A program made the position numbers and the translations under genes. Positions 17,663 to 26,462 of a DNA stretch of 64,000 bases are shown here, piece by piece. Below the pieces are notes generated by a model that saw only the letters and a list, made by a program, of their open reading frames with translations, was not told the origin of the DNA and did not search any database. This stretch comes from Nitrospirillum sp034427435 (GTDB taxonomy: Bacteria > Pseudomonadota > Alphaproteobacteria > Azospirillales > Azospirillaceae). Position 1 is the first letter of the stretch, and every line of letters starts with the position of its first letter. Location of the stretch: contig NZ_JAXQNP010000004.1 in the NCBI RefSeq assembly GCF_034427435.1, forward strand, positions 1,239,957 to 1,303,956, given 5' to 3'.

Positions 17663-20600
17663 ACCAGCTTTCCTCGCCCCCGCCGCCATCGGTGCCAGCC
17701 ATTCGGCGTTTCGCTTGGCCGTGGATGGAGCCAACCACGCCCGTCTACATGGCCATGCTGGCCCTTGGGTGCCTGTTTGCCGTCGGTGTCATTATCACTC
17801 CCCTGTACCTGAAGGCGCAGATCGCCCTGGGGGTTGGGGCCGTCTTGATGCTGCTGGTGTTGTATGGCCGCCGGTCGCGGGAAGTGTCCGTCCTGCTGTG
17901 CGTCACCTCGTCGATTTACACGGCGCGCTACCTTTGGTGGCGGATGACGGACACGCTCGTCCTGTCCCATCCTGTCGAAGGATTGTTCAGCATTCTCCTC
18001 TTCCTGGCGGAGATCTATGCCGGGCTGGGCATGGCGCTGGGCTATGTCCAGAGCGTATGGCCCCTGGGGCGGACGTCGACACCGTTGCCCGACGATATCG
18101 CCGCTTGGCCGACCGTTGACATCTTAATTCCCACCTATAACGAACCGCTGGAGATCGTCCGCCAGGCCATCTGGGCGGCGCAGGACATCGACTGGCCGGC
18201 GGACAAGATGCGCATCTATGTGCTGGACGACGGCAACCGGCGGGAGTTCAAGGAGTTCGCGGCGCGCAACGGTGTCGGCTACCTGACACGCTCCGACAAT
18301 CGCCACGCCAAGGCCGGCAACCTGAACGCGGCCCTGGCCCGCACCGATGGGGAGCTGGTGGCCGTTTTCGATTGCGACCACATTCCCAACCGGGCCTTCC
18401 TGCAAATGACCGTGGGCGGTTTCCTGCGCGATCCGAAACTGGCCATCGTCCAGACCCCGCATCACTTCTATTCCCAGGATCCCATTCAGCGCAACCTGAC
18501 CCGGGGCCACGAACTGGCGGGGGAGGGCCTGCTGTTCTACGGCCTGATCCAGGACGGCAACGACCTATGGAACGCGTCCTTCTTCTGCGGCTCCTGCGCG
18601 GTGCTGCGCCGGGAGGCGTTGGCGCAGATCGGCGGCTTCGCCGTGGAGACGGTGACCGAGGACGCCCACACCGCCCTGCGTCTTCAGCGCCATGGCTGGA
18701 ACACCGAATATCTGCGCCTGCCGCTGGCGGCGGGCCTGGCGACCGAACGGCTGGTGCAGCACTTGGGGCAACGGGCGCGTTGGGCGCGCGGCATGGTCCA
18801 GATCGCGCGGCTGGACAGCCCGTTGCTGGGGCGCGGCCTCACGCTGCCCCAACGCCTCTGCTACCTCAACGCCATGCTATATTATTTCTTCGCGTTGCCC
18901 CGCATCGTCGTGCTGACCGCGCCCCTCTGTTACCTGCTGTTCGGCATGAACATCATCGGCGCCAGCCCGATCCTCGTCCTGGCCTATGCCATTCCCCACC
19001 TCATCTTGTCAGTTGGTGTGAACCAGAGGCTGCAAGGGGCGGTGCGGCCGCTTTTCATGGCGGAGGTCTACGAGACCATGTTGGCGTTCCATCTGCTGGT
19101 GCCAACACTGCGCACGGTGCTGAACCCCTACAAGGGGGCCTTCAACGTCACGCGCAAGGGCGACATCCTTGACCGTGACCAGTTCGACGGTCGCTCGGTA
19201 TTGCCGCAACTGGCCACCTTGCTGCTGCTGCTCGGCGGCTATGTCTGGGGCATTGGGCGGTATTTGTATGAGGGTATGCAGGGCCAGGAGGTGGTGGTCC
19301 TGGTGGCCAACCTGTTCTGGGCCTTCTTCAGCATCGCCATCCTGGCGGCGGCAGCGGCGGCGGGGGTGGAGAAGCGGCAAGTGCGCCGGCAGGTCCGCAT
19401 CGGCGCCCGTCTCAAGATGGCGGTGACGCTGCCGGACGGCCGCGCCTTCGTGGGGCAAACCCGAAACATCTCCATGGGCGGCGCCTTGCTGGCGATGGAC
19501 CACAGGCAGTCGATTGACGGCATCGCCGACAGGGTCACGGTGGAGTTGACCGCCCGCGGCCTGCCCGTCCTGCTGCCCGCGCGGGTCATCGAACAGCGCA
19601 ACGGCACGGTGCGCCTGGCGTTCGATAATCTGGACGATTGGCAGCACCGGCAACTCGTGCGCGCCATTTTCGGGCGCGCCGACGCCTGGCTGGATTGGAC
19701 CGGTCAATCGGTGACGGGGGTCCGGCGGTCCGCCTGGGCGGTCATGTGCAACGGCTTTGGCTTGATCGCCGCGCGGCGGCGGGCTCGGCGGACGGGTGGC
19801 CTGATGGTCGCTTTGGGGCTGGCGGGTCTTTTGCTGCTGCCCGCGACGCGGGCGATGTCGGCGCCGGCCCGTGTGGCCAAGACCACGCCCGCCATGCCGA
19901 CGGCCGCGCCGCCCGCTGGTCCATCATCCGTGGGCGCGTCGCCCGCAGGCCCATCGCCCCTGGGCGGGGCGGAGGGGGAGCCCACCGACGCGACGCCGCT
20001 GGACCCGGCGCGCGGGGAGGTGCTGACCCTGACGGATCTCGGCGCCGGGGCGCTCACCTTCCATGGGATGCAGGATTTCCGCACCGTCGATTTCCCCATC
20101 CGCCGGGACGATGTCGTCACGGCGGCGAAGCTCACCCTGTCCATCACCAATTCGCCCGCGCTGCTGAAGGATCTGAGCCAGCTCAAGGTTCTGCTGAACG
20201 ACGAACTGCTGACCACCATCCCCCTCAACGCCGCCACGGCCGGCGGCCAGGTGGTGGACCTGCCGGTCAATCCCCTTCTCATCCAGCAGGACAACCATCT
20301 GACCTTCCAGTTCATCGGCCACTACGCCACCGGCTGCGAGGATCCGCTGCATTCCAGCCTCTGGGCCCTGCTCAGCGCCAACTCCAGCCTGCGCCTGACG
20401 CTGCAGCGACTGCCGGTCGCCGCCGACCTGTCCATCCTGCCCCGTCCGTTTTTCAATGATCATGACAGCCGGCCCCTGGCGCTGTCCTTCCTGCTGGGGG
20501 ACGAGCCTTCGGACGGCGTGCTGAGGGCGGCTGGCATCGCGGCGTCCTGGTTTGGCGCCCTGGCTGATTATCGTCCGGCCTCGTTCCCGTCGCTGGGCGG

Positions 20601-22137
20601 CCGACTGCCGCGGGACAATGCGGTGGTCTTCGCGACGCCGGCCAACCATCCGGCGGAGTTGGACCTGGGGGCGGTGGACGGTCCCATGGTGGCGGTACGT
20701 CCCAATCCGGTGGCCCCCAACCGGCGTCTGCTGTTGATCATGGGGCGCAATGACGAGGAACTGCGCACCGCCGCGCTGACCCTGGTGCTGGGCGCCTCCG
20801 CGCTCAACGGTGCGGAGGTGCGGGCGACCCCGCCCTTGCTGGTTCCGCGTCAACCCTACGACGCGCCGCGCTGGCTGCCCCTGGACCGGTCCGTCCGGCT
20901 GGGTGAGCTGGTGGGGGCCGACGTGCTGCAAAGCAACGGCATGGCGCCGGGCCCGATGCAGGTGCCGTTCCGCCTGCCGCCGGACCTGTTCGTCTGGCAG
21001 AACCGGGGCGTGCCGCTGCACGTCAATTATCGCTACCCGGGCGGCAACTGGCTGGATATGGAGCAGTCCCGCCTCGACGTCTCCCTCAACGGGACCTACG
21101 TCACCAGCCTCAAGCTGCGCGAGGACGGTCTGACGGACTGGTTCCGGACCTACGCCCTGGGCGACTATACCGCCCGCCAGCGGACGGTGGAGGTTCCGCC
21201 CTACCTATTCTATGGCCGCAACCAGCTTCAGTTCATGTACTCGCTGCGGCCGGTGGATCGGGGCGCCTGTCACGGCACGACCCCGGACAACCTGCGCACG
21301 GGCGTCGATCCCGACAGCACCCTGGACCTGTCCTCCGTCCACCATTTCGCGGCCCTGCCCAACATGGCGTCGCTGGCCAGCGCGGGCTTCCCCTACACCC
21401 GCATGGCCGATCTGTCGCAGACGGTGGTGGTGCTGCCGGAAAAGCCGCAGGCGGGGGATGTCACCGCCTATCTGGGCATGATGGGGCTGATGGGCGCCAG
21501 CACGGGCATGCCGGCCACCCAGGTGACCGTGCGGCGGGCGTCCGAGGGAACGGCCGGCCTTGAAAACCGCGACCTGCTGCTGATCGGCGATACGGCGCAT
21601 CAACCCTTGCTGCGGGACTGGGCGGCCGCCGCACCCGTGCGCATCACCAACGATGTCATGGCCCTGAACACCCTGTCGCCCCTGCAGCGGCTGACCCAGT
21701 TGCTGGATGCCGACCCGGTGTCGGCGGGGGTGTTGACCGATGGCGATGCGGAACGCGTCCTGGTCAGCGGCACGCAGCTGGCCTTGATGATGGGCTTTGA
21801 GTCGCCCCTGACCCCCAAGCGCAGCGTCGTGGCGTTGACGGCCGGCAGCGCGGACCTGCTGCCGGGTCTGGTCGAGGCCCTGCGGCAGCCGCGCACGGCG
21901 CCCAAGATCCAGGGCGACCTGGTCATCCTCAATCGTGCCGATGTGTCCAGCTTCCAGGTCGGGCGCCGCTATTGGGTGGGCGATCTGCCGCCGCTGATGC
22001 TGGTGGTGTGGGGGGCGTCGCGCCATCCCATCCTGGTGCTCGGCGCCCTCGGTCTCGCCATCCTGCTCATTTCCATCCCGTCCATCCGCTTCCTTCGTCG
22101 CCGGGCCCAGAACCGTCTGGCCCGCACTGGTTCCTGA
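17659..22137 (+). CDS. bcsAB: Cellulose synthase, fused BcsA-BcsB
   Basis: 1492 residues from the ATG overlapping bcsQ. BcsA half: N-terminal membrane helices; GT2 catalytic motifs ILIPTYNEP (about 155), VLDDGN, FDCDHIPN (about 235), TEDAHTALRLQRHG (about 333) and QRARW (about 372); more helices; then a PilZ domain at about 570-660 (RRQVRIGARLK and NISMGGALL) that binds cyclic di-GMP. BcsB half from about 780: a periplasmic carbohydrate-binding/flavodoxin-like region (LPVAADLSILPRPFF) and a C-terminal membrane anchor (HPILVLGALGLAILLISI). Polymerises UDP-glucose into beta-1,4-glucan and moves it through the inner membrane. A single AB polypeptide is the form known from Komagataeibacter. Confidence 0.95.
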   Translation: MNQLSSPPPPSVPAIRRFAWPWMEPTTPVYMAMLALGCLFAVGVIITPLYLKAQIALGVGAVLMLLVLYGRRSREVSVLLCVTSSIYTARYLWWRMTDTLVLSHPVEGLFSILLFLAEIYAGLGMALGYVQSVWPLGRTSTPLPDDIAAWPTVDILIPTYNEPLEIVRQAIWAAQDIDWPADKMRIYVLDDGNRREFKEFAARNGVGYLTRSDNRHAKAGNLNAALARTDGELVAVFDCDHIPNRAFLQMTVGGFLRDPKLAIVQTPHHFYSQDPIQRNLTRGHELAGEGLLFYGLIQDGNDLWNASFFCGSCAVLRREALAQIGGFAVETVTEDAHTALRLQRHGWNTEYLRLPLAAGLATERLVQHLGQRARWARGMVQIARLDSPLLGRGLTLPQRLCYLNAMLYYFFALPRIVVLTAPLCYLLFGMNIIGASPILVLAYAIPHLILSVGVNQRLQGAVRPLFMAEVYETMLAFHLLVPTLRTVLNPYKGAFNVTRKGDILDRDQFDGRSVLPQLATLLLLLGGYVWGIGRYLYEGMQGQEVVVLVANLFWAFFSIAILAAAAAAGVEKRQVRRQVRIGARLKMAVTLPDGRAFVGQTRNISMGGALLAMDHRQSIDGIADRVTVELTARGLPVLLPARVIEQRNGTVRLAFDNLDDWQHRQLVRAIFGRADAWLDWTGQSVTGVRRSAWAVMCNGFGLIAARRRARRTGGLMVALGLAGLLLLPATRAMSAPARVAKTTPAMPTAAPPAGPSSVGASPAGPSPLGGAEGEPTDATPLDPARGEVLTLTDLGAGALTFHGMQDFRTVDFPIRRDDVVTAAKLTLSITNSPALLKDLSQLKVLLNDELLTTIPLNAATAGGQVVDLPVNPLLIQQDNHLTFQFIGHYATGCEDPLHSSLWALLSANSSLRLTLQRLPVAADLSILPRPFFNDHDSRPLALSFLLGDEPSDGVLRAAGIAASWFGALADYRPASFPSLGGRLPRDNAVVFATPANHPAELDLGAVDGPMVAVRPNPVAPNRRLLLIMGRNDEELRTAALTLVLGASALNGAEVRATPPLLVPRQPYDAPRWLPLDRSVRLGELVGADVLQSNGMAPGPMQVPFRLPPDLFVWQNRGVPLHVNYRYPGGNWLDMEQSRLDVSLNGTYVTSLKLREDGLTDWFRTYALGDYTARQRTVEVPPYLFYGRNQLQFMYSLRPVDRGACHGTTPDNLRTGVDPDSTLDLSSVHHFAALPNMASLASAGFPYTRMADLSQTVVVLPEKPQAGDVTAYLGMMGLMGASTGMPATQVTVRRASEGTAGLENRDLLLIGDTAHQPLLRDWAAAAPVRITNDVMALNTLSPLQRLTQLLDADPVSAGVLTDGDAERVLVSGTQLALMMGFESPLTPKRSVVALTAGSADLLPGLVEALRQPRTAPKIQGDLVILNRADVSSFQVGRRYWVGDLPPLMLVVWGASRHPILVLGALGLAILLISIPSIRFLRRRAQNRLARTGS

Positions 22138-22148
22138 GGGGGCGTCCC

Positions 22149-25100
22149 ATGCGTAAGACCGTCGCGCTCGCCGGATTCCTGCTGTTGTCCTCGCTCTCCG
22201 CCGCCTGGGCGGAGACGATGCCCGACGCCCTGAACCTGATGCTGGAGAAGGCCGACTTCTGGGTCCGGCGCGACCGGCCGGACCTGGCCCGGGAAACCCT
22301 GAACGCCGTGCTTACCGTAGCCCCCAACCAGCCAGTGGCGCTGGCCCGCTTGGCGGAGATCGAGGCTGACCAAGGGCATCACGCGGAGGCGGAGGCGCTG
22401 ATGCGCCGCCTGTCCGCCCTGCGCACGGCCAGCCCGGATGTCGCGGCGGAGGTGCGGGCAGCGGAGGCTGGGGGCCATCGGGCCACCTTGGCCGATGCGC
22501 GGCGGGCGGCGCAATCGGGTGACCTGGCCGGCGCCATCGCCAAGTACAAGGAGATCTTCCAGGGCCCCCCGCCGACCATCCCCCTGGCGTTGGAGTATTA
22601 CCAGACGCTGGCCGGCACCGAGAGCGGGTGGGAGGAGGCGCGGGATGGCCTGCGCCAACTGGCGGAACAGCCCGGGGCGCCGGCCGAGGCGCGGATCAGC
22701 TATTTGCGGGTGCTGAGCTACCGTGAGGCGACGCGGCGGGAGGTGCTGTCCCAACTCGCGGCCATGGCGAAATCCGCGCCGCTGGATGACGCGGCCAAGA
22801 AGATACGCCATGACACGCTGTTGTGGTTGAACGCCGGCGCGGCCGACAAGCCCGCATATGCCCAATATTTGGCCGATAACCCGGATGACGGGGCGGTCAA
22901 GGCGCGCTACGCGGCGTTGGACAAGCCGGCCACCCGCGCCGACAACCGGGGTGTGGCGCGGGCGCGGGCCTATGCCGCCCTGCGGGCCGAACGGCTGGAC
23001 GTGGCCGAGGCGGAGTTCCAGTCGGCCCTGAAGGAGAATGCCGCCGATGCGGAGGCGCGCGCCGGGCTTGGCTTGGTGCGTTTGCGCCAGAACCGCTTCG
23101 CCGAGGCCGCGGGCCTGCTGGACGCGGCCACCAGGGCTGCCCCGGCCCAAGCCGCGCAATGGCGCGACGCGCTGGCCAGCGCCGCGTTTTGGCGGGATAT
23201 GCAGGCGGCGACCGAAGACCGCGACGCGGGGCGCCTGGCCTCGGCGGAGGATCGGGCCCAGGCCTTGGCCGCCGGCGCGCGGGCACCCCTCGACCGGCAG
23301 GCCGCCGAATTGCTGCTGGCGGACGTGCGGGTGCGGCGGGATGAGCTTGCCGAGGCGGAGGACGCTTATCGCGCCGTGTTGAAGGCGAGCCCCAGCCAGT
23401 CCGCCGCGCTGTCCGGCCTGTTCAACGTCCTGCTGCGGCAGCGGCGCGACCGTGAGGCGGAAGCCCTGGCGGCCAGCCCGGAGGCCGAGGCGCTGCGCCT
23501 ATCCCCGGCCTACACGGTGCTGCAGGCGGGCTTGGCCCACACCCGCGCCAACGCTGCGGTGGCCGCCGGCGATACGCTCGGCGCCCGGGCGGCGTTCATC
23601 CAGGCCCGGCAACTGGCGCCCGATGACGCCTGGCTGCGCCTGGACTACGCCCGCTTCCTGGTGGCTCAGCATGACGATGCCGCCGCACGATCGATCATGG
23701 CGGTGACGCCGGGGGAGGCGCGGGTCGACCTGTTGCATGCCGCCGCGCTGTTCCAGGCCGACCGGCAGGATTGGACCGCGGTGCGTGGCCTGCTGGAGCG
23801 CGTGCCCGCCGCCGCCCAGACGGAGGCCATGACGGCCCTGCTGGACCAGGCGACGCTGCGGCACGACATGACGTTGGCCCAGATGCAGCCGCCGGCCGAG
23901 GCCCGGGCGCGCCTGCTGGCGTTGCGCCCCATGGCGCGGACGGCGGAAACCCGGGGCTTGCTGGCGGGGGCCCTGGCGGAGGTTGGGGACGCGCAGGCCG
24001 CGCTCAGCCTGTTGCAGCCGGACGTCTACGGCGCCCAGATGTCGGCCACGCCGCTCCTGCAATATACCGCCTTGCTGATGAAGGCCGACCGGGGGGCCGA
24101 GGCGGCCGGCCTGCTGCGCCAGTTGGAGCAGCGCGCCGACCTCAGCGATACGGAGCGCCAGGGCCTCGCGGGCCTGAAGTCGGCCATGGCGGTTCGTATC
24201 GCCGACAGCGCGCGCCAGCGTGGCGACTATGCCGACGCGTACGACGCCATCGCCCCGCTGTTCAAGGCGAACAGCGGGGACCCGGCCCTGGCCCAGGCCA
24301 TGGGGCGCATCTACCTCAGCGCCGGCCGTCCGGCCGAGGCGTTGGCCTTGCTCGACGGCGTCTTGGCCGACCACCCCGACGACCTCGATGCCCAACGGGG
24401 GGCCGCGGAGGCGGCCATCGCCGCGGGCGAGACGCGTCAGGCGCGCCGGATCCTGGCCGCGGCGGTCCGGGCCCATCCGGACGACCCGCAGGTGCACCAG
24501 GCCTTGGCGCAACTGGCGCGGAAGGAGGACGACAGCGGCACCGCCCTCAAGGAGCTGAAGACGGCGCAAGAGTTGCGGTTGGCCCAACTCGGGCGGGGCC
24601 CGATGCAGGTGGCCGCCGCCGATGCCACCGACGCCAACCCGTTCCGCGATGCCGCCAGGGCCTCCGACGCGGTGCCCCTGGGCGACCCCCTGCTGACTAC
24701 GCTGGCGGCGGATACGGCGGCGGTGGAGGAACAGTCCAAGCCCCGCTTCGTGGGCGAGGTGCAGGCGCGGCTGCGCTCCGGTGAGTCCGGCCTCAGCCGC
24801 CTGGTGGAATCCTGGGCCAAGGCCGGGTTCAGCATGCCCCTGTTCGGCATGGGGCAGGTGCAGGCCTCCTTGACGGGGGTGCATGTGGATGCCGGGGACA
24901 TGGGTTCCAACACCGACACCTACCGCCGCTTCGGCAGCAACATGTTCCTGACCACGACCCAGGTGACCAAGCCGGAAGCGCAAGACGCCAACGGCGTGGC
25001 GCCGGAGCTGTCGTACCGGCTGGACGACGTGGCCCTGGATGTGGGAGCCACGCCGTTGGGCTTCCGTGTCGTGCGTCCGGTCGGTGGCCTGAAGTGGACG

Positions 25101-25835
25101 CCGCAGCTTTCCGATGTGACCCAGTTGCAATTCGACCTGTCGCGCCGCGCGGTCACCGACAGCGTGCTGAGCTACGCCGGTGCCCGTGATCCCGTCACCG
25201 GCCAGACCTGGGGTGGGGTGACCAAGACGGCGGCCCAGGCGGGCCTGGCCTATGACGATGGAAGCCTGGGCGTCTACGGCGATGTGGGCTATGGCGAGTT
25301 GCGCGGTGTCCATGTCACCGCCAATCGGGATGTCCAGGCCACGCTGGGCGCCTACATGCACCTGGCGAAAACGTCCGCCTCCGACCTGACCTTGGGCGTG
25401 AACGCCACGGGCATGGGCTATGACCGCAACCTGCGCTATTTCACCTACGGCCAGGGCGGTTATTTCAGCCCGCAGGAGTTCTACGCCCTGACGTTCCCTG
25501 TCAATTACACCGTGCAGGGGGCGAATTTCCGGTATTCGCTGGGTGGCAGCCTGGGCGTCCAGCATTTCCGGGAAGAGGCGACGGACCTGTTCCCGGACGA
25601 TCCGACCAGCCAGGCGGCGCTGGTGGCGCTCTCGGCCGACCGTGTCACCGACAGCCTGTTCCGCACGCGCTTCGGTGGGCAGGAAACGACCAACATCGGG
25701 TATGGCCTGAACGGCACCTTTGAATACCGGATCAGCCCCTTCCTCACGCTGGGTGGTTCGCTGTCCGTGAAACGATCCGCCGATTGGACCGAGAGCACCG
25801 GCCGCATCACCCTGAAAACCCCTCTTGGAGACTGA
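22149..25835 (+). CDS. bcsC: Cellulose export outer-membrane protein BcsC
   Basis: 1228 residues. ATG 22149, 11 bases after bcsAB, begins a clear signal peptide ending SAAWAET. Residues about 30-830 are alanine-rich tetratricopeptide repeats (for example EAEALMRRL, GDLAGAIAKYKEIF, AEAEFQSALKENAADAEAR). From about residue 860 a BcsC C-terminal beta-barrel starts (FVGEVQARLRSGESGLSRL) and continues to the end. It provides the periplasmic scaffold and outer-membrane pore for cellulose. The length and order are those of the family. Confidence 0.93.
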   Translation: MRKTVALAGFLLLSSLSAAWAETMPDALNLMLEKADFWVRRDRPDLARETLNAVLTVAPNQPVALARLAEIEADQGHHAEAEALMRRLSALRTASPDVAAEVRAAEAGGHRATLADARRAAQSGDLAGAIAKYKEIFQGPPPTIPLALEYYQTLAGTESGWEEARDGLRQLAEQPGAPAEARISYLRVLSYREATRREVLSQLAAMAKSAPLDDAAKKIRHDTLLWLNAGAADKPAYAQYLADNPDDGAVKARYAALDKPATRADNRGVARARAYAALRAERLDVAEAEFQSALKENAADAEARAGLGLVRLRQNRFAEAAGLLDAATRAAPAQAAQWRDALASAAFWRDMQAATEDRDAGRLASAEDRAQALAAGARAPLDRQAAELLLADVRVRRDELAEAEDAYRAVLKASPSQSAALSGLFNVLLRQRRDREAEALAASPEAEALRLSPAYTVLQAGLAHTRANAAVAAGDTLGARAAFIQARQLAPDDAWLRLDYARFLVAQHDDAAARSIMAVTPGEARVDLLHAAALFQADRQDWTAVRGLLERVPAAAQTEAMTALLDQATLRHDMTLAQMQPPAEARARLLALRPMARTAETRGLLAGALAEVGDAQAALSLLQPDVYGAQMSATPLLQYTALLMKADRGAEAAGLLRQLEQRADLSDTERQGLAGLKSAMAVRIADSARQRGDYADAYDAIAPLFKANSGDPALAQAMGRIYLSAGRPAEALALLDGVLADHPDDLDAQRGAAEAAIAAGETRQARRILAAAVRAHPDDPQVHQALAQLARKEDDSGTALKELKTAQELRLAQLGRGPMQVAAADATDANPFRDAARASDAVPLGDPLLTTLAADTAAVEEQSKPRFVGEVQARLRSGESGLSRLVESWAKAGFSMPLFGMGQVQASLTGVHVDAGDMGSNTDTYRRFGSNMFLTTTQVTKPEAQDANGVAPELSYRLDDVALDVGATPLGFRVVRPVGGLKWTPQLSDVTQLQFDLSRRAVTDSVLSYAGARDPVTGQTWGGVTKTAAQAGLAYDDGSLGVYGDVGYGELRGVHVTANRDVQATLGAYMHLAKTSASDLTLGVNATGMGYDRNLRYFTYGQGGYFSPQEFYALTFPVNYTVQGANFRYSLGGSLGVQHFREEATDLFPDDPTSQAALVALSADRVTDSLFRTRFGGQETTNIGYGLNGTFEYRISPFLTLGGSLSVKRSADWTESTGRITLKTPLGD

Positions 25836-25840
25836 CCCCC

Positions 25841-26395
25841 ATGCTTGCCGCGTTTCAGGAACGGTTCGCCGCCCTGCAGGCGTCGCCCGCCGCGCCGGAA
25901 TCACCGGATGCCGTGACGCTCCGCCATCATCGGTGGCAATCCTGCGCCCTTCAGTGGCGCGCCTTCATCCACACCCTGTTCGCTGAACTGGAAAGCGGTG
26001 TGGAACCGGCGGCCGCGCAGGCCTTCTACCGGTCGGTCGGTCTGCGCTTCGCCGAAGGCATGGCCCTGCCGCCCTGCGAATCCCTGGAAGATCTGGAACG
26101 GGCCATCGGGGATTGCTGGGTGGCGCTGGACTGGGGCTGGGTCCGGCTGGTGGATGAGGGGCAATTCCTGCGCATCAGCCACGGCGCCTACCCCGTGCCC
26201 CATGCCGGGCCATCCCACCACCCCGGTGACACCGCGCCCACCTCGATGTCGCCCGCCTGGATGTCCTACATGCTGGAGGGGGTCTACACCCGCTGGATGG
26301 GGGAACTGGGCGGCACGGGCCTGCTGGCGGTGTGCCGCAACCGCCAGGTGCCCATCACCCAGCCCCTGATCTTCGATTTCGGGCGGCACGGTTGA
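25841..26395 (+). CDS. bcsD: Cellulose synthase operon protein BcsD
   Basis: 184 residues, 5 bases after bcsC. The sequence matches the AcsD/BcsD type: a helical N-terminal half (QWRAFIHTLFAELESG, AFYRSVGLRFAEGMALPP) and a C-terminal half with GWVRLVDEG and the conserved end-type MLEGVYTRWMGELGG. BcsD forms an octameric periplasmic ring in Komagataeibacter that helps bundle glucan chains. No signal peptide is visible, as in characterised BcsD. It is last in the operon and faces a convergent NRPS gene across a palindromic element. Confidence 0.9.
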   Translation: MLAAFQERFAALQASPAAPESPDAVTLRHHRWQSCALQWRAFIHTLFAELESGVEPAAAQAFYRSVGLRFAEGMALPPCESLEDLERAIGDCWVALDWGWVRLVDEGQFLRISHGAYPVPHAGPSHHPGDTAPTSMSPAWMSYMLEGVYTRWMGELGGTGLLAVCRNRQVPITQPLIFDFGRHG

Positions 26396-26420
26396 GGGGG
26401 GGGCGGGGGTAACAGACGCT

Positions 26421-26462
26421 TAGAGTTTTCCTGACGCTTCGACGAAAGTCAGAAAAACTCTA
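26421..26462. repeat. 42-bp palindromic element, copy 2; carries the NRPS stop codon
   Basis: The reverse complement matches copy 1 (3255-3296) at 40 of 42 positions. The outer TAG on the minus strand, 26462-26460, is the stop codon of the NRPS gene, so the element overlaps the end of the coding frame. It again lies between convergent genes and can form a long stem. Confidence 0.85.

Noticed and set aside
23499..25904. 801-residue minus-strand open frame
   Set aside because: It is antisense to bcsC, of low complexity, with no recognisable domain.
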